Assembly (NCBI GenBank): GCA_048268105.1
Contig: JBLWWH010000004.1
Coordinates: forward strand, 115,096-179,095
Direction of reading: 5' to 3'
Length of the DNA: 64,000 nt
Source: Profundicola sp048268105
GTDB taxonomy: Bacteria; Bacteroidota; Bacteroidia; Flavobacteriales; Weeksellaceae
Shown: in pieces, positions 20,001-27,847 of the stretch
Layout of the letters: every line of letters starts with the position of its first letter
How positions within the stretch are numbered: position 1 is the stretch's first letter
The notes under the pieces: model-generated
Told to the model about the DNA's origin: nothing
Databases searched by the model: none
The model's input: only the letters and a program-made list of their open reading frames with translations
Translations under genes and position numbers: made by a program

Positions 20001-20136
20001 GAGGAGAAAGTTGTTTTAGTTTGCCTTGATCGAGTTGGGTTTGAACGTCTTTCCATTTTTGAGAAAAGGGATATTCCTGAGCCATCATAGGTAGTGAAAT
20101 AATTAAAAAACCGAGAATATAGAGAAACTTGCGCAT
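14074..20136 (-). CDS. Alpha-2-macroglobulin family protein with TonB-plug-like insert
   Basis: Bacterial alpha-2-macroglobulins trap attacking proteases. Residues 1-19 are a signal peptide (LGFLIISLPMMAQ). A helical N-terminal region is followed by MG domains; the MG2 signature YRPGQTVYFKG lies near residue 560. The thioester motif CSEQ has its cysteine at about residue 1474 (YPYDCSEQVF), followed by the helical thioester domain. Unusually, residues about 1140-1225 carry a SusC/TonB-plug-like module (VLRGLNSLNVSDEALYVVDG, ITVLKGSDATALYGSKGANG). Length 2020 is at the upper end of the family. The partner penicillin-binding protein PbpC is not present nearby. Outer-membrane or periplasmic location inferred. 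Confidence 0.88.
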   Translation of the reverse strand: MRKFLYILGFLIISLPMMAQEYPFSQKWKDVQTQLDQGKLKQLSPLLNEIYEAAKAENQTDDLIKALIFKSNIAVQTSDDENIVIQTQNEILQEIEQNKGLEKSVLQSILAELYFNYYQENYYRFQNRTDVADNTSTDFRTWTTEKFLKEIDTLLQASISQKNQLYGSNVSQIALLLQGEKEYRFLQPTLYDILAKRALKIFENRRFDAQEFDQNAKKAKIEKIYADLIQIHKNDKDKSALIQNHIDQLYYLKQNSATFDIIAALKKLDQDFKNETWSTNILASLATELKSENKLVEAVEVTQIAQKRFPKTFGAQRALAIQKEIEIPQLHFSTDGSFFANQYNPLNISHTNLYKIFYRVYQLNNSQFAKNISGFDYDYKTKKLKIVGDVVLKNSIELNEFSDYQSHTTHFPFPPLPSGNYIVLISDNENFEGEINHQLFQAAMNSTHIDLASRILTGETSSEREVQLLEKSTGLPLKNQSVSLLESVKNAPFNKIETLTTDDFGRVKLNKISRNYDRNYAIQVAQEETLLLVNPYSYHRNDAKKDDWINQLKIFTDRSIYRPGQTVYFKGILYQSKGKERRIAKNESIEISLNDANSEEITSLNLISNEFGSVHGEFVLPTSGLTGEFEISDDWSDDNYYAFQVEEYKRPKFQVELDSLKSVYKLNQQVKVSGKATTFSGANVSDAKVVYRVFRKSYNPYGWWWRPIYNEEVDMISGETTTDENGIFEFDFTALPKESEKEGKRAYSYRIVADVTDISGETHSVEENVRIGDIPLTLSLLVKDKITVEDFNKIKISAQNLNGLDTDASGEFSITEIQKLERVLRSDQTKVDYELLEKQEFISKLPYIAYDNEHLLENKPRGDKILTQQWNTVTSDSISWNQKIPVGLYELKAISMVNNDTIETIKVIEVFNPNEMTEQNSYFDVVLKNYSLQPNDTAEITFISDAEDAHVLVELEANGEIVQKQILQLNNSKNYRFPIKEDYRGGVFVHVYFNKFNQSTSKTIGIQVPYENKQLDFTVETLRNKLEPGQNETWTLNIKDKKGDKFLAEVLAGMYDKSLDEFVTNPYDFSPFASNYSSFNNWQTDQKTYFNQIYYRNYTTYPTLNFEDLNLFGLTLNEFRRHQIMYSMKAAAPAPVMEESTMDAALEGEVAGVNIEDSARDKKMVLRGLNSLNVSDEALYVVDGRIVSKKEAEAMNVANITVLKGSDATALYGSKGANGVVVITTEESSMPKQDLSQVQARKNLQETAFFFPNLKTDANGNVKIEFTSPESLTQWNFQAVAHTQDLKTGVFQADVVTQKELMVVPNAPRFFREGDEVIFKTKIINLSEKALSGDAQLVLFDAFSMQPIEAKFNLNQSQQTFDVEAGGNSTVSWTLEVPNVDEVQSVVYRVIASTGEFSDGEENALPILTNRMLVTETMPIHVRENQSKTFTFDKLMNTTSATRDNFKLTMEMTTNPIWYAVMALPYLREYPYDCSEQVFARFYGNLISQSIVNSNPKIKAVFDDWNRKGQLISPLEENQELKNILLEETPWVRDAQSETEQMKRIAVLFDLNKMRSELKDTYRKLEQKQSENGGFAWFEGGKENVYITTHIVAGFGHLAKMGISENSEISIDLESIPELAIEFIDNEMEKKWDKFQADKKRYFLSDYDGLYWLYARSFFLESHPLSNKLSKAKDYFLTELDKGKYDRALNTQALLALTLHRFGHEKKAKDLVFSIKDRSVESDEMGMYWKENVSGYRWFEAPVETQALLIEAFDEITPKDMESVESMKVWLLKNKQTNQWNSTKATTEAVYALMNTGKDWTNAEDGIKVKVGNTIWYDANTNPSTDVQSGSGYVKESWSKGEITPEMGKIEVEKSSPGVAWGAMYWQYFEDLDKITNAETNVKFKKQLFIQKNTPQGPKLFEITENAPIEIGDLVKVRLEIQTDRAMEFVHIKDMRASGFEPVNVLSTFKWQDGLGYYESTRDATTNFFIDYLPKGVYVFEYDLRANNAGNFSNGITQLQNMYAPEFTAHSDGLNVMIKE

Positions 20137-20312
20137 AAGATGGTGTGTAATAATCTGTGTTTATAGTTAACAATTTTATTGCCAAGGTTTTATATGAAGA
20201 GTGAAATTGGGGTTTTTAGGATTAAAAAAGTTGATTATTTATATAATTTTTTAAATTTTTGATTTTAGCTCATGAAGATTCCGAAAACAAAATTAGACAA
20301 CCTAAAATTTTG

Positions 20313-20455
20313 ACTTCGGAGCGCGCGACAAGGATTGAATGGAAATCCTTGTGGTTGGGTTGGCGTACAAAAAACGTGTTCTAGCGGTGGCGCGAAGCAA
20401 ACCGCTGGAACATGATTTTTTGTGCCAACCCAGCCATAAGATTGGAATGAAAGCC
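20313..20455. repeat. Long-hairpin intergenic element, copy A
   Basis: The gap 20137-20609 (about 470 bases) has no gene. It holds two imperfect inverted arms of about 35 bases, 20353-20388 and 20401-20435, with a 12-base loop. The arms pair GGTTGGGTTGGC with GCCAACCCAGCC and CTAGCGGT with ACCGCTGG. Outside them lie GGATTGAATGGAAATCC (near 20331-20347) and ATTGGAATGAAAGCC (near 20441-20455). The minus-strand end reads CCATTCAATCCTTGTCGCG, similar to the end of the element at 42352-42520. It looks like a REP- or MITE-like non-coding repeat; family membership needs a genome search. Confidence 0.55.
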
Positions 20456-20595
20456 TGGTTTTGATTTATCTTTGCGATTCATTTTAGGTTGAAAATGGAT
20501 AGAAAAAAGATAAATCAAAAGTCGCCCAACTTATTATGATTCAAATCTATTTGCAATCTGTGCACGAAAAATGTGAAATAAACGTTATTTTTATT

Positions 20596-20603
20596 TAGAT
20601 TTG
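20596..20603 (+). promoter_or_regulatory. -7 element TAGATTTG of sprE
   Basis: An exact TAnnTTTG match ending 6 bases before the ATG at 20610, so a transcript from it would be nearly leaderless. A second exact match, TATCTTTG at 20467-20474, lies about 140 bases upstream and is an alternative promoter. Confidence 0.45.
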
Positions 20604-20609
20604 TTACTT

Positions 20610-23078
20610 ATGACAAAAAGAGCTTTATCGGTTGCTATTTTAATGGTTTTGTTTGTGTTATCTGCTTGTTCTGCAAGTAAAGATAGCATGAAGAATAGAG
20701 CTTATCACAACATGACGTCATGGTTTAACACCCTTTTTAATGGTCAAGTTGCGATGGATCAAAAACTTGATGAGCTAAAATCTGGGCATAAAGATGATTA
20801 TTTCCAGACCTTGCCTGTTGAGCCATATGGTGAATTTGTTGCAGATGATAGTCCAGAAATAATGCAGGCACCTGTTGGTGTGGGTAGAGGCCCAAATCTA
20901 AAGACTGGGAATTTATTAAACAACGAAAGCAGCTCCAAAACTGGTTTTGCTAAAGCAGAAGAAAAAGCGCTAAAAGTGATCGCTAATCACTCCATGAATA
21001 TTAAGGGGAAAGAACGTAATAAGTTGATTTCTAGAGCTTATTTAATGCTAGGGCAGGCAAGGTATTACCAAGGTAAACCTTTTCAAGCTATGGACGCGCT
21101 TCAGCAAGTTCAAGGATTGCCATTTGATAAGCATAAAGAAGAATCTAAATATTATGCTGCTTTAGCTCAAGTACAGGCTGGAAACGATTTTGCAGCAATG
21201 GAAGTACTAGATGAATTATATCAAAATAAGGATATTAAAAAAGATCTAAAATCTAGAGTTGCCAAGCATTTAGCATGGAAATTCTATGAAGAGGGCGAAA
21301 ATGAAAGTGCTCTAAATGGTTTAGATACAGCGATTAAATATTCAAAAAATAGAAATGAAAAGGCACGTTTAAATTTCATTCAAGGTCAGATTCTGACCGA
21401 AATGGGTAAATACGACGAGGCGAATGCTAAGTTTAATAAGTCTTTTAAATTAAAACCAGGCTTTGAAATGGAAGCTCGGTCGCAAGTCGCTGTAGCAATG
21501 AATTTTGATCCTATGTTGCATGATTATAATAGCTATAAAAAGAGGTTGATGAAGTTGGTTAATACAGGAACCTATGCAACTTATAAAAATGAGTTTTTCT
21601 ACGCTTTAGGTCAACTCGAAGAAAAAAGAGATTCTCTTGGCTTAGCGCAGGAAGCCTATACCATGGCATTGAACGAAAAGATGTCTGATCCTAGGTTTAG
21701 AGCGGAAACTTATGCAGCGATAGGACAAATTAAGTTTAATGCGTCTGATTATGTTTATGCAGGAGCATATTATGATTCTGCCGTAACCTCCATAACCGAA
21801 GGTCCTAGAAAAGTTGAATTGACGAAGTTTAGAGATAACCTTAGGTCAGTAATCGATAAGTATTATTTAGTTCAGAGAAACGATAGTATTCTTAAATTAG
21901 TTGCCATGCCCGAGGCGGATAGAAATACTTTCTTTAATAATTATATAGAAGATTTAAAGAAAAGAGACGAACAGAAGCAAAGAGAGGAGGAGGAGCAAGC
22001 TACCCAATTCCTAACACAGACCAAAGGAGGAAACTTCGGTAGTGGTTTTGATCAGGGAGATGGTAAATTCTATTTCTATAGTAGCTCGGCTAAGTCTCAA
22101 GGTGAATCAGAATTTAGAAGAATTTGGGGCGATAGATCTCTGAAAGATAATTGGAGACTTTCTTCTACCGGAAGCACCATCGAAGATCAAAAGGCTGAAC
22201 TGACAGGAACAGCAAATCTTAACAATCCACGTAGATATGAGTTGGCGTATTATTTAGAGCAAATTCCGAGTTCGCAAAGAGCGATTCATGATTTAAAAAT
22301 GGAACGTGATACGACGGAATTATCTTTGGGGATGGATTATTTTGATAAATTCAAGGATACCAAGCTAGCAACTAATACCTTAGAACATTTAGTGAATACT
22401 CCGCCCAAAGAAGATGAGGTCTTATTGAAAGCTTTATATAATTTATACCGCGTGAATGCTGATAACAATTTAGCTTTAAGCGAGAAATATAAAAACAAGG
22501 TTCTAGAAGAATATCCAAATACCATATATGCTGAGTTTATTTTGAACCCGCAAAGTGATTTCTCTGAAGAAAATAGTCCAGAAGTTATAGCCTTATACCT
22601 AGAAACTTATGATGCTTATAAAGAAGAGGAATTTGATTTGGTGAAAGAAAATGCGATGCAAGCCTTCGAGGAGTTTCCCATGGCTAAAATTATTGCAAAG
22701 TTTGCCCTATTAAATGCCTATGCAGATGCAGCTCTATCCGGCGAGGAGCAATATAAAGCCGGTTTAGAACGAGTGATAATTTTATACCCAGGTACAGATG
22801 AGGCTAAACATGCCCAAAGTTTATTGGATAAATTGGACGGTAAAAACAAAGTTCAACCGCCTGCTTCAAAGCAAGAAGAGTCTAAAAAATTAGCGGAAGA
22901 CGCGAACGAGAAAAGGTTACAACAAGAACAGGAATCTCAAAAGCTCATTGAAAAACAAAAGCGTGATATACTCGAAGGCAAAAGTGCGGAGTTAGATCCT
23001 AGCCCTCGAAAAATTCAAATGAAATCCGATGACAAGGTCAACCCCAAAACTAAATCTCAGATCAGAAGAGAGAGATAA
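20610..23078 (+). CDS. sprE: Type IX secretion / gliding lipoprotein SprE (PorW)
   Basis: SprE/PorW is a TPR lipoprotein needed for type IX secretion and gliding. From the ATG at 20610 (822 residues) the signal peptide ends in a lipobox LSAC. The family hallmark follows: an NRAYHNMTSWFNTLFNG segment and DDYFQTLPVEPYGEF. TPR-like helical repeats run from about residue 110 to 420, and more near 580-740. The C-terminus is a charged low-complexity tail (KQEESKKLAEDANEKRLQQE). A TTG at 20601 is in frame but sits inside the -7 element, so it is rejected as the start. The gene stands alone. Confidence 0.88.
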   Translation: MTKRALSVAILMVLFVLSACSASKDSMKNRAYHNMTSWFNTLFNGQVAMDQKLDELKSGHKDDYFQTLPVEPYGEFVADDSPEIMQAPVGVGRGPNLKTGNLLNNESSSKTGFAKAEEKALKVIANHSMNIKGKERNKLISRAYLMLGQARYYQGKPFQAMDALQQVQGLPFDKHKEESKYYAALAQVQAGNDFAAMEVLDELYQNKDIKKDLKSRVAKHLAWKFYEEGENESALNGLDTAIKYSKNRNEKARLNFIQGQILTEMGKYDEANAKFNKSFKLKPGFEMEARSQVAVAMNFDPMLHDYNSYKKRLMKLVNTGTYATYKNEFFYALGQLEEKRDSLGLAQEAYTMALNEKMSDPRFRAETYAAIGQIKFNASDYVYAGAYYDSAVTSITEGPRKVELTKFRDNLRSVIDKYYLVQRNDSILKLVAMPEADRNTFFNNYIEDLKKRDEQKQREEEEQATQFLTQTKGGNFGSGFDQGDGKFYFYSSSAKSQGESEFRRIWGDRSLKDNWRLSSTGSTIEDQKAELTGTANLNNPRRYELAYYLEQIPSSQRAIHDLKMERDTTELSLGMDYFDKFKDTKLATNTLEHLVNTPPKEDEVLLKALYNLYRVNADNNLALSEKYKNKVLEEYPNTIYAEFILNPQSDFSEENSPEVIALYLETYDAYKEEEFDLVKENAMQAFEEFPMAKIIAKFALLNAYADAALSGEEQYKAGLERVIILYPGTDEAKHAQSLLDKLDGKNKVQPPASKQEESKKLAEDANEKRLQQEQESQKLIEKQKRDILEGKSAELDPSPRKIQMKSDDKVNPKTKSQIRRER

Positions 23079-23127
23079 GCTTCAATTTGATGCTAATAAG
23101 ATTCAGTAATTCGCTAGAAATGGTGCT

Positions 23128-23946
23128 TTATTCGGCATCCCTAATTTCTAATCTTCGTTTGAAAATAGGTGCTTTTTCTTTAAATAATCTCGCAAAACTC
23201 AGATAGTCTTCTTGCAGATAATAACTTTCATATTCACCGTTAGAATGATCATAAGTGTAAAGCAAAAATCCACGGATATCCGTCTCTGGTATACCCAAGA
23301 CATCGACAAAATAATTGTTTCCTAAATATTCCTGAACCTCTACCAATCGCTTTTCTAATTTCTCAAATTGGTTGAGGTTTTCCATTTTTCGATAATAACC
23401 AGTTATCGATTTATAAAGAGCTTCTACATTTAAAGAAGTTGGAATAGGAATCGGTCCCAATTTGCCAAGAACTTCCTCTCTTCTTTCTTTTGGCTTCATG
23501 TCAAGTGTGCGAATATCGATACCTAAATTCGCGTAGATTTTTTCCACATCATCTCGTAACCTTACAGATTTCATATCTTTCTTTAAATCTCCCGTCAATG
23601 GTGGTCGAGCAATAACATCTTGTAAAGTAATTACCTCGTAATTCATATGAATAACCAAGGGTTTTAAATCAAAAGTAGATTCTCTTACCTTAAAGTTTCT
23701 GTCCACCAAAAAAGGTGCTTGGAAAAATAAGGTATCACCCACTTGTGCATGAACCTTGAACGAACCTGTTATGTCACTAACTGAGTATACTTTCGTACTT
23801 TTATTGGTAATTACCACACCTTGTGGATAATCATCCTTAAAATCGACGACAATCATTCCATTCAAAGGTTTCTCTTGTGCTAGTACCTGAGCATTCATTA
23901 GACAAAAACTTGATATGACGAGGTATTTAATAAATTTGTTCAACAT
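23128..23946 (-). CDS. Carboxypeptidase-regulatory-like (CarboxypepD_reg) secreted protein
   Basis: Residues 1-23 are a signal peptide (SSFCLMNAQVLAQ). Residues about 28-105 form a single transthyretin-like beta-sandwich of the CarboxypepD_reg_2 type (PLNGMIVV, TNKSTKVYSVSDITGSFKV, GDTLFFQAP), followed by a helical domain with no recognised family. Proteins like this are common in flavobacteria and function is not established; a periplasmic structural or T9SS-related role is only a guess from its place beside sprE, with which it converges. A TAATTTTG -7 element lies on the minus strand at 23966-23973. Confidence 0.7.
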   Translation of the reverse strand: MLNKFIKYLVISSFCLMNAQVLAQEKPLNGMIVVDFKDDYPQGVVITNKSTKVYSVSDITGSFKVHAQVGDTLFFQAPFLVDRNFKVRESTFDLKPLVIHMNYEVITLQDVIARPPLTGDLKKDMKSVRLRDDVEKIYANLGIDIRTLDMKPKERREEVLGKLGPIPIPTSLNVEALYKSITGYYRKMENLNQFEKLEKRLVEVQEYLGNNYFVDVLGIPETDIRGFLLYTYDHSNGEYESYYLQEDYLSFARLFKEKAPIFKRRLEIRDAE

Positions 23947-23965
23947 TAACCGATTAACTTAAGTT

Positions 23966-23982
23966 CAAAATTACAATATTTG
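23966..23982. promoter_or_regulatory. Overlapping divergent -7 elements
   Basis: Minus-strand TAATTTTG (23966-23973, exact TAnnTTTG) serves the carboxypeptidase-regulatory-like gene. Plus-strand AATATTTG (23975-23982, one mismatch) serves the glycosyltransferase. The two are only a base apart, so polymerase should not be able to occupy both at once. Confidence 0.4.
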
Positions 23983-23994
23983 CACATATTACTT

Positions 23995-25044
23995 ATGAAG
24001 CGCAAAACTATCCTATTTATTTATTCCCAATGGCAATCCTTTGTTAGAGAGGATTACAATCTCTTATCTGACGAATTAAAAGTGAATAAGTTGCAATTTG
24101 AATTAAATAAATCTCTTTTTGCATTCATTAAAGGTCAAATCTGTGGGATTATGAGCTTGATAGCACAAGTTCCACGCCATGATGTGAGCTATATATGGTT
24201 TTGCGATTATCATGCTTTTTGGTCCGTTTTAATCTCAAAAATATTCAAAAAGAAATCCATCATCATAGTTGGCGGCTTCGATGCGGTAAGAATACCCTCT
24301 ATCGAATATGGACTTTTTATGGATAGTGGCATTCGCGTGAAAATGGCGAAATGGGCTTATAGACACTGCGACCGAATTATTGCAGTAGACCAATCTTTAA
24401 TAAAAGGTGAAAATACTTATGCCGGAGAAGGAGCTATCACTGGGGTTGCACATTTTGTAAAACGAATAGAGAAGAAATCATGGGTGATTCCTACGGGCTA
24501 TGATAATCAAAAATGGAAAAGTAAAATTAAAAAAAAACAAGTGCTGACAGTTGCTTTGATTAAGGATAAAAAGGTTTTTTATAGAAAAGGAATCGATTTA
24601 TATCTAAATGTAGCAAAGCAATTGCCAGAGGTTCCGTTCTTTTTGGTGGGATTACAGGATTTAAATTTAATTCCAGATGAACTACGTAATTTGCCTAACC
24701 TCACGATTTATCCAATTTTGCCACAAGAAGATTTAATAAATCTATATGCTGAGAGTTCGGTTTATGCTCAATTTTCGATGTCAGAAGGCCTGCCTAATGT
24801 GCTTTGCGAAGCTATGTTGTCAGGTTGTGTTCCGGTGGGATCTTCTGTAAATGGAATACCCAATGCAATAGGAGATTGTGGCTTTATTTTACAAGAAAAG
24901 AATGTGGATAAAGCTGCAGAACTCGTTAAGGAAGCCCTTAAAGAAAGTGAATTCTTAACTATATGTGCAAAAAAGAGAATTCTCTTCGAATTTTATTATT
25001 TAGATCGTAAGGAACGACTACTCAAAGTGATTCAGGAATTATAA
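23995..25044 (+). CDS. Glycosyltransferase, GT4-like
   Basis: 349 residues from the ATG at 23995; an in-frame TTG at 23980 lies in the -7 element and is not used. The two-domain GT-B fold is visible: an N-terminal Rossmann half with a DYHAFWSVLISKI segment, and a C-terminal donor-binding half with KGIDLYLNVAKQLPEV, FLVGLQD and the SEGLPNVLCEAMLSGCVPVG motif, whose two glutamates form the retaining E-x7-E signature. No membrane segment is present. It is isolated from other glycan genes, so its sugar and acceptor are unknown. Confidence 0.85.
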   Translation: MKRKTILFIYSQWQSFVREDYNLLSDELKVNKLQFELNKSLFAFIKGQICGIMSLIAQVPRHDVSYIWFCDYHAFWSVLISKIFKKKSIIIVGGFDAVRIPSIEYGLFMDSGIRVKMAKWAYRHCDRIIAVDQSLIKGENTYAGEGAITGVAHFVKRIEKKSWVIPTGYDNQKWKSKIKKKQVLTVALIKDKKVFYRKGIDLYLNVAKQLPEVPFFLVGLQDLNLIPDELRNLPNLTIYPILPQEDLINLYAESSVYAQFSMSEGLPNVLCEAMLSGCVPVGSSVNGIPNAIGDCGFILQEKNVDKAAELVKEALKESEFLTICAKKRILFEFYYLDRKERLLKVIQEL

Positions 25045-25053
25045 AATTAAAAA

Positions 25054-25092
25054 AAGCGTAAAATTGGATAATCCAAGCTTACGCTTTTTTTT
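25054..25092. terminator. Bidirectional terminator
   Basis: AAGCGTAA (25054-25061) pairs with TTACGCTT (25079-25086), with an inner TTGGAT/ATCCAA stem, A-rich on the left and T8 on the right. It separates the convergent glycosyltransferase and hemB genes. Confidence 0.85.
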
Positions 25093-25106
25093 GTGCTTAA
25101 ATCTTT

Positions 25107-26087
25107 TTAAGCTTTATTAAGAATTCTTGCTACTTCCTTAGCAAAATAGGTATTGATAATGTCAGCACCAGCACGTTTAAATGCCATCATGCTTTCCATC
25201 ATACATTTGTCGTGGTCTAGCCATCCTTTTTCTGCAGCAGCTTTTAGCATCGCATACTCACCACTTACTTGATAAACTGCGACTGGCATTTTTGTATGGT
25301 CTTTAACTTTTGCCAAAACATCTAAATAAGGCATTCCTGGCTTCACCATTAAAATGTCTGCACCTTCTAACATATCTAATTCCGCTTCGACCAAGGCTTC
25401 ATCTGAATTAGCAAAATCCATTTGATAAGTTTTTTTATCTCCAAAACCTGGAGCAGAATCCAAGGCATCTCTAAACGGTCCATAGAAAGAACTTGCATAT
25501 TTAGCAGAATAACTCATAATCCCAACATGGTGGAATCCATTTTCTTCTAAAACCTCACGAATCGCTAAAATTCTACCATCCATCATATCCGATGGAGCAA
25601 TGAAATCAGCACCGGCTTCTGCATGAGAAAGTGCCATTTTTGCTAAAATATCAACAGTTTCATCATTTAAGATTTCTCCATCTTCAACCACACCATCATG
25701 TCCGTTGGATGAGAAAGGATCTAATGCCACATCAGAAAAAACTAAAATCTCTGGTTGGGCTTTTTTAATTAAGCGAATCGCCCTTTGCATCAGTCCTTCA
25801 GGGTTTAAAGCTTCTGTTCCGTGATTATCTTTTAGCTCATTTGGAACTTTAGTATAAATATTAACGGCTTTAATTCCGAGTTTATAAGCTTCTTTAATTT
25901 CTTCTTCAAGCATATCCAAAGAATATCTATAATAGCCTGGCATACTGCTGATTTCAATTTTTTGGTTTTCACCTTCAACGATGAAAAGAGGCATCATTAA
26001 ATCATCAACCGTAAGTGTGTTTTCTCTAATTAGGCTGCGAATAGCATGTGAATTTCTTAATCTTCTATTTCTTTGGTATGGATACAT
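25107..26087 (-). CDS. hemB: Porphobilinogen synthase (delta-aminolevulinate dehydratase)
   Basis: HemB condenses two 5-aminolevulinate molecules into porphobilinogen in haem synthesis. Full length (326 residues). The two Schiff-base lysines lie in SYSAKYASSFYGPFR (near 199) and ILMVKPGMPY (near 250). The metal loop reads DVALDPFSSNGHDG: Ala and Asp take the place of the zinc-site cysteines, so this is the zinc-independent, magnesium-type enzyme. Haem is needed by the cytochrome c in this window, but hemB is not linked to it. A -7 element TATCTTTG lies on the minus strand at 26106-26113. Confidence 0.95.
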   Translation of the reverse strand: MYPYQRNRRLRNSHAIRSLIRENTLTVDDLMMPLFIVEGENQKIEISSMPGYYRYSLDMLEEEIKEAYKLGIKAVNIYTKVPNELKDNHGTEALNPEGLMQRAIRLIKKAQPEILVFSDVALDPFSSNGHDGVVEDGEILNDETVDILAKMALSHAEAGADFIAPSDMMDGRILAIREVLEENGFHHVGIMSYSAKYASSFYGPFRDALDSAPGFGDKKTYQMDFANSDEALVEAELDMLEGADILMVKPGMPYLDVLAKVKDHTKMPVAVYQVSGEYAMLKAAAEKGWLDHDKCMMESMMAFKRAGADIINTYFAKEVARILNKA

Positions 26088-26105
26088 GACATAAAATTTA
26101 AGCTA

Positions 26106-26113
26106 CAAAGATA
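26106..26113 (-). promoter_or_regulatory. -7 element TATCTTTG of hemB
   Basis: An exact TAnnTTTG match about 20 bases upstream of the hemB ATG. No strong -33 element was found. Confidence 0.45.
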
Positions 26114-26228
26114 CGGCATAAGCAAGCGTATATAAATGATTTATATCAAAAAAGCTTATGCTTCAATTAGCTTTTAATAAGTCTTTGAAGAAAAATTATA
26201 GTTTTGAAGCATGAATACAATAAAATGG

Positions 26229-26259
26229 TTTGATATTTGAAATTAATGTTATACTTTTG
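26229..26259 (+). promoter_or_regulatory. Promoter TTTG-N19-TACTTTTG
   Basis: TTTG at 26229-26232 and TACTTTTG at 26252-26259 with an ideal 19-base spacer. Transcription would start a few bases before the ATG at 26270, which fixes that ATG as the start. Confidence 0.6.
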
Positions 26260-26269
26260 TAAGGAACTG

Positions 26270-26629
26270 ATGAAAAAATATTTCTACATATTATTCTTTA
26301 TGATTTTCTCAATCGGAATGGCAAATGTTCATTTACCGATGGAGAATATCGATTTGACTAAAGTTGCTGGAGTTGAGACAAAGGAAAAAGTTGTTCTTTA
26401 TCCCAACCCAGCTACAACTACCTCAGAGATTAAAGTGATTTCTGATAAAACAAGAATTGTAGAAGTTAGCGTTTATAGCCTTTTAGGAAATAAATTATTC
26501 GAAAAAGCTTACAGTGGTGATGATAAAACGATTCAATTGAATGTTCAGAACTACAAAAAAGGTAAGTATTTAGTTAAAATTATTTTCTCAGATGGAACTT
26601 CAGAAGTGAAGGCATTGATAAAACAGTAA
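26270..26629 (+). CDS. Short secreted protein made of a T9SS type A-like sorting domain
   Basis: 119 residues: a signal peptide (YILFFMIFSIGMA), about 20 further residues, and then directly a type A sorting-domain pattern (VVLYPNPATTTSEIKVISD, LLGNKLFEKAY, YKKGKYLVKIIFSDGTSEVKALIKQ). There is almost no passenger domain. Such proteins could be minimal T9SS substrates, decoys or leftover domains. The in-frame non-ATG start at 26237 lies inside the promoter and is rejected. It has its own promoter and terminator. Confidence 0.8.
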   Translation: MKKYFYILFFMIFSIGMANVHLPMENIDLTKVAGVETKEKVVLYPNPATTTSEIKVISDKTRIVEVSVYSLLGNKLFEKAYSGDDKTIQLNVQNYKKGKYLVKIIFSDGTSEVKALIKQ

Positions 26630-26650
26630 ATAACACAAATTTCATATATA

Positions 26651-26681
26651 AGACTCACGGCTTTCGTGGGTCTTTTTTTTT
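26651..26681 (+). terminator. Rho-independent terminator
   Basis: AGACTCACG / CGTGGGTCT (one G-U pair) with a GCTTT loop and T9 after it. Confidence 0.85.
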
Positions 26682-26779
26682 GTTTTAAAGAAAATTACGG
26701 GATTAATACTTATTCACAACTCGCTAAGCGAGTAAAACTTTTAAGAATATTCCTTACTTTAGCATTCTAACTTCATACT

Positions 26780-27847
26780 ATGCTAGCAAAGGATTTCATT
26801 GTTCAAAAATCTGAATTTGACTTAAATAAATCAGGAAAGGTAAGTGCCAAAAGCCCGTCTAATATTGCTTTGGTGAAATATTGGGGGAAAACAGATCCAC
26901 AAATCCCGACCAATCCATCGATTAGCTATACGCTAACGAATAGCTATACAGAAACTAATTTAATTTTTGAGCCTAAAAAAGCAAATGAATCAGAAATTAG
27001 AGTGTTTTTAGATGAGGTAGAAAAGACGGATTTTGTTCCAAAAATCAAGAAGTTTTTTAAGCGTATTGCGGATTATGCTCCATATCTAGAAGAATTTGAT
27101 TTTACTATTCAAACACATAATTCTTTTCCTCATAGCAGTGGAATTGCATCCTCTGCTAGTGGCATGAGCGCTTTGGCTAAATGCTTGATTCAAATGGAGC
27201 AAATCATTGGAATTAGCGCCGACAATCAGTTGCGACGAAGTTCATTTCTATCTAGATTAGGTTCTGGTAGTGCTTGTCGTTCGGTATATCCAGGATTAGT
27301 AACATGGGGAAAGTCTGAGTTTATTGTAGGAAGTTCTGATTTATATGCTATTCCGTTAGAAAGTGATATTCATCCGGTATTTAAAACTTTCAATGATACC
27401 ATATTGCTAATTCACGAAGGAACTAAATCTGTATCAAGTACAGTCGGTCATCAGTTAATGAATAATCATCCTTATGCTCAATTAAGGTTTGATGAGGCTA
27501 AACAAAATATCAAAAAATTATTAGATATTTTAAAAACTGGAGAATTGGAGGCATTTGGTCAATTAGTCGAGCACGAGGCCTTGTCATTACATGCTATGAT
27601 GATGTTATCTGACCCTGCATTTATTTTAATGAAACCTAATACGGTTGCAGCTTTAGATGAACTATGGGCATTTAGAAAAGAAACCGAACTACCATTGTTT
27701 TTTACCTTAGACGCTGGTGCTAATATTCATTTATTATATCCAGATGAAGGAAAAGACAAAATTGAAAATTTCATTCAGTCAGATTTATTAGCTCTATGTC
27801 AAAATGAAGGAATTATCTATGATCGAGCAAATTTTGAAACCCTATGA
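26780..27847 (+). CDS. mvaD: Diphosphomevalonate decarboxylase
   Basis: MvaD makes isopentenyl diphosphate from mevalonate diphosphate using ATP, the last step of the mevalonate pathway. 355 residues, full length. The GHMP-type features are present: SPSNIALVKYWGK (about 25-37), SISYTLTNSYTET, the ATP loop PHSSGIASSASGMSALAKC (about 113-131) and LDAGANIHLLYP near residue 315 with the catalytic Asp. No other mevalonate genes are in the window. The stop overlaps the next ATG by 4 bases, so the nuclease gene is translationally coupled to it. Confidence 0.93.
   Translation: MLAKDFIVQKSEFDLNKSGKVSAKSPSNIALVKYWGKTDPQIPTNPSISYTLTNSYTETNLIFEPKKANESEIRVFLDEVEKTDFVPKIKKFFKRIADYAPYLEEFDFTIQTHNSFPHSSGIASSASGMSALAKCLIQMEQIIGISADNQLRRSSFLSRLGSGSACRSVYPGLVTWGKSEFIVGSSDLYAIPLESDIHPVFKTFNDTILLIHEGTKSVSSTVGHQLMNNHPYAQLRFDEAKQNIKKLLDILKTGELEAFGQLVEHEALSLHAMMMLSDPAFILMKPNTVAALDELWAFRKETELPLFFTLDAGANIHLLYPDEGKDKIENFIQSDLLALCQNEGIIYDRANFETL

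Noticed and set aside
20313..20455. Hairpin region as a tRNA, CRISPR unit or small protein gene
   Set aside because: No cloverleaf or CCA end, no spaced identical repeats, and no open frame with a usable start of meaningful length.
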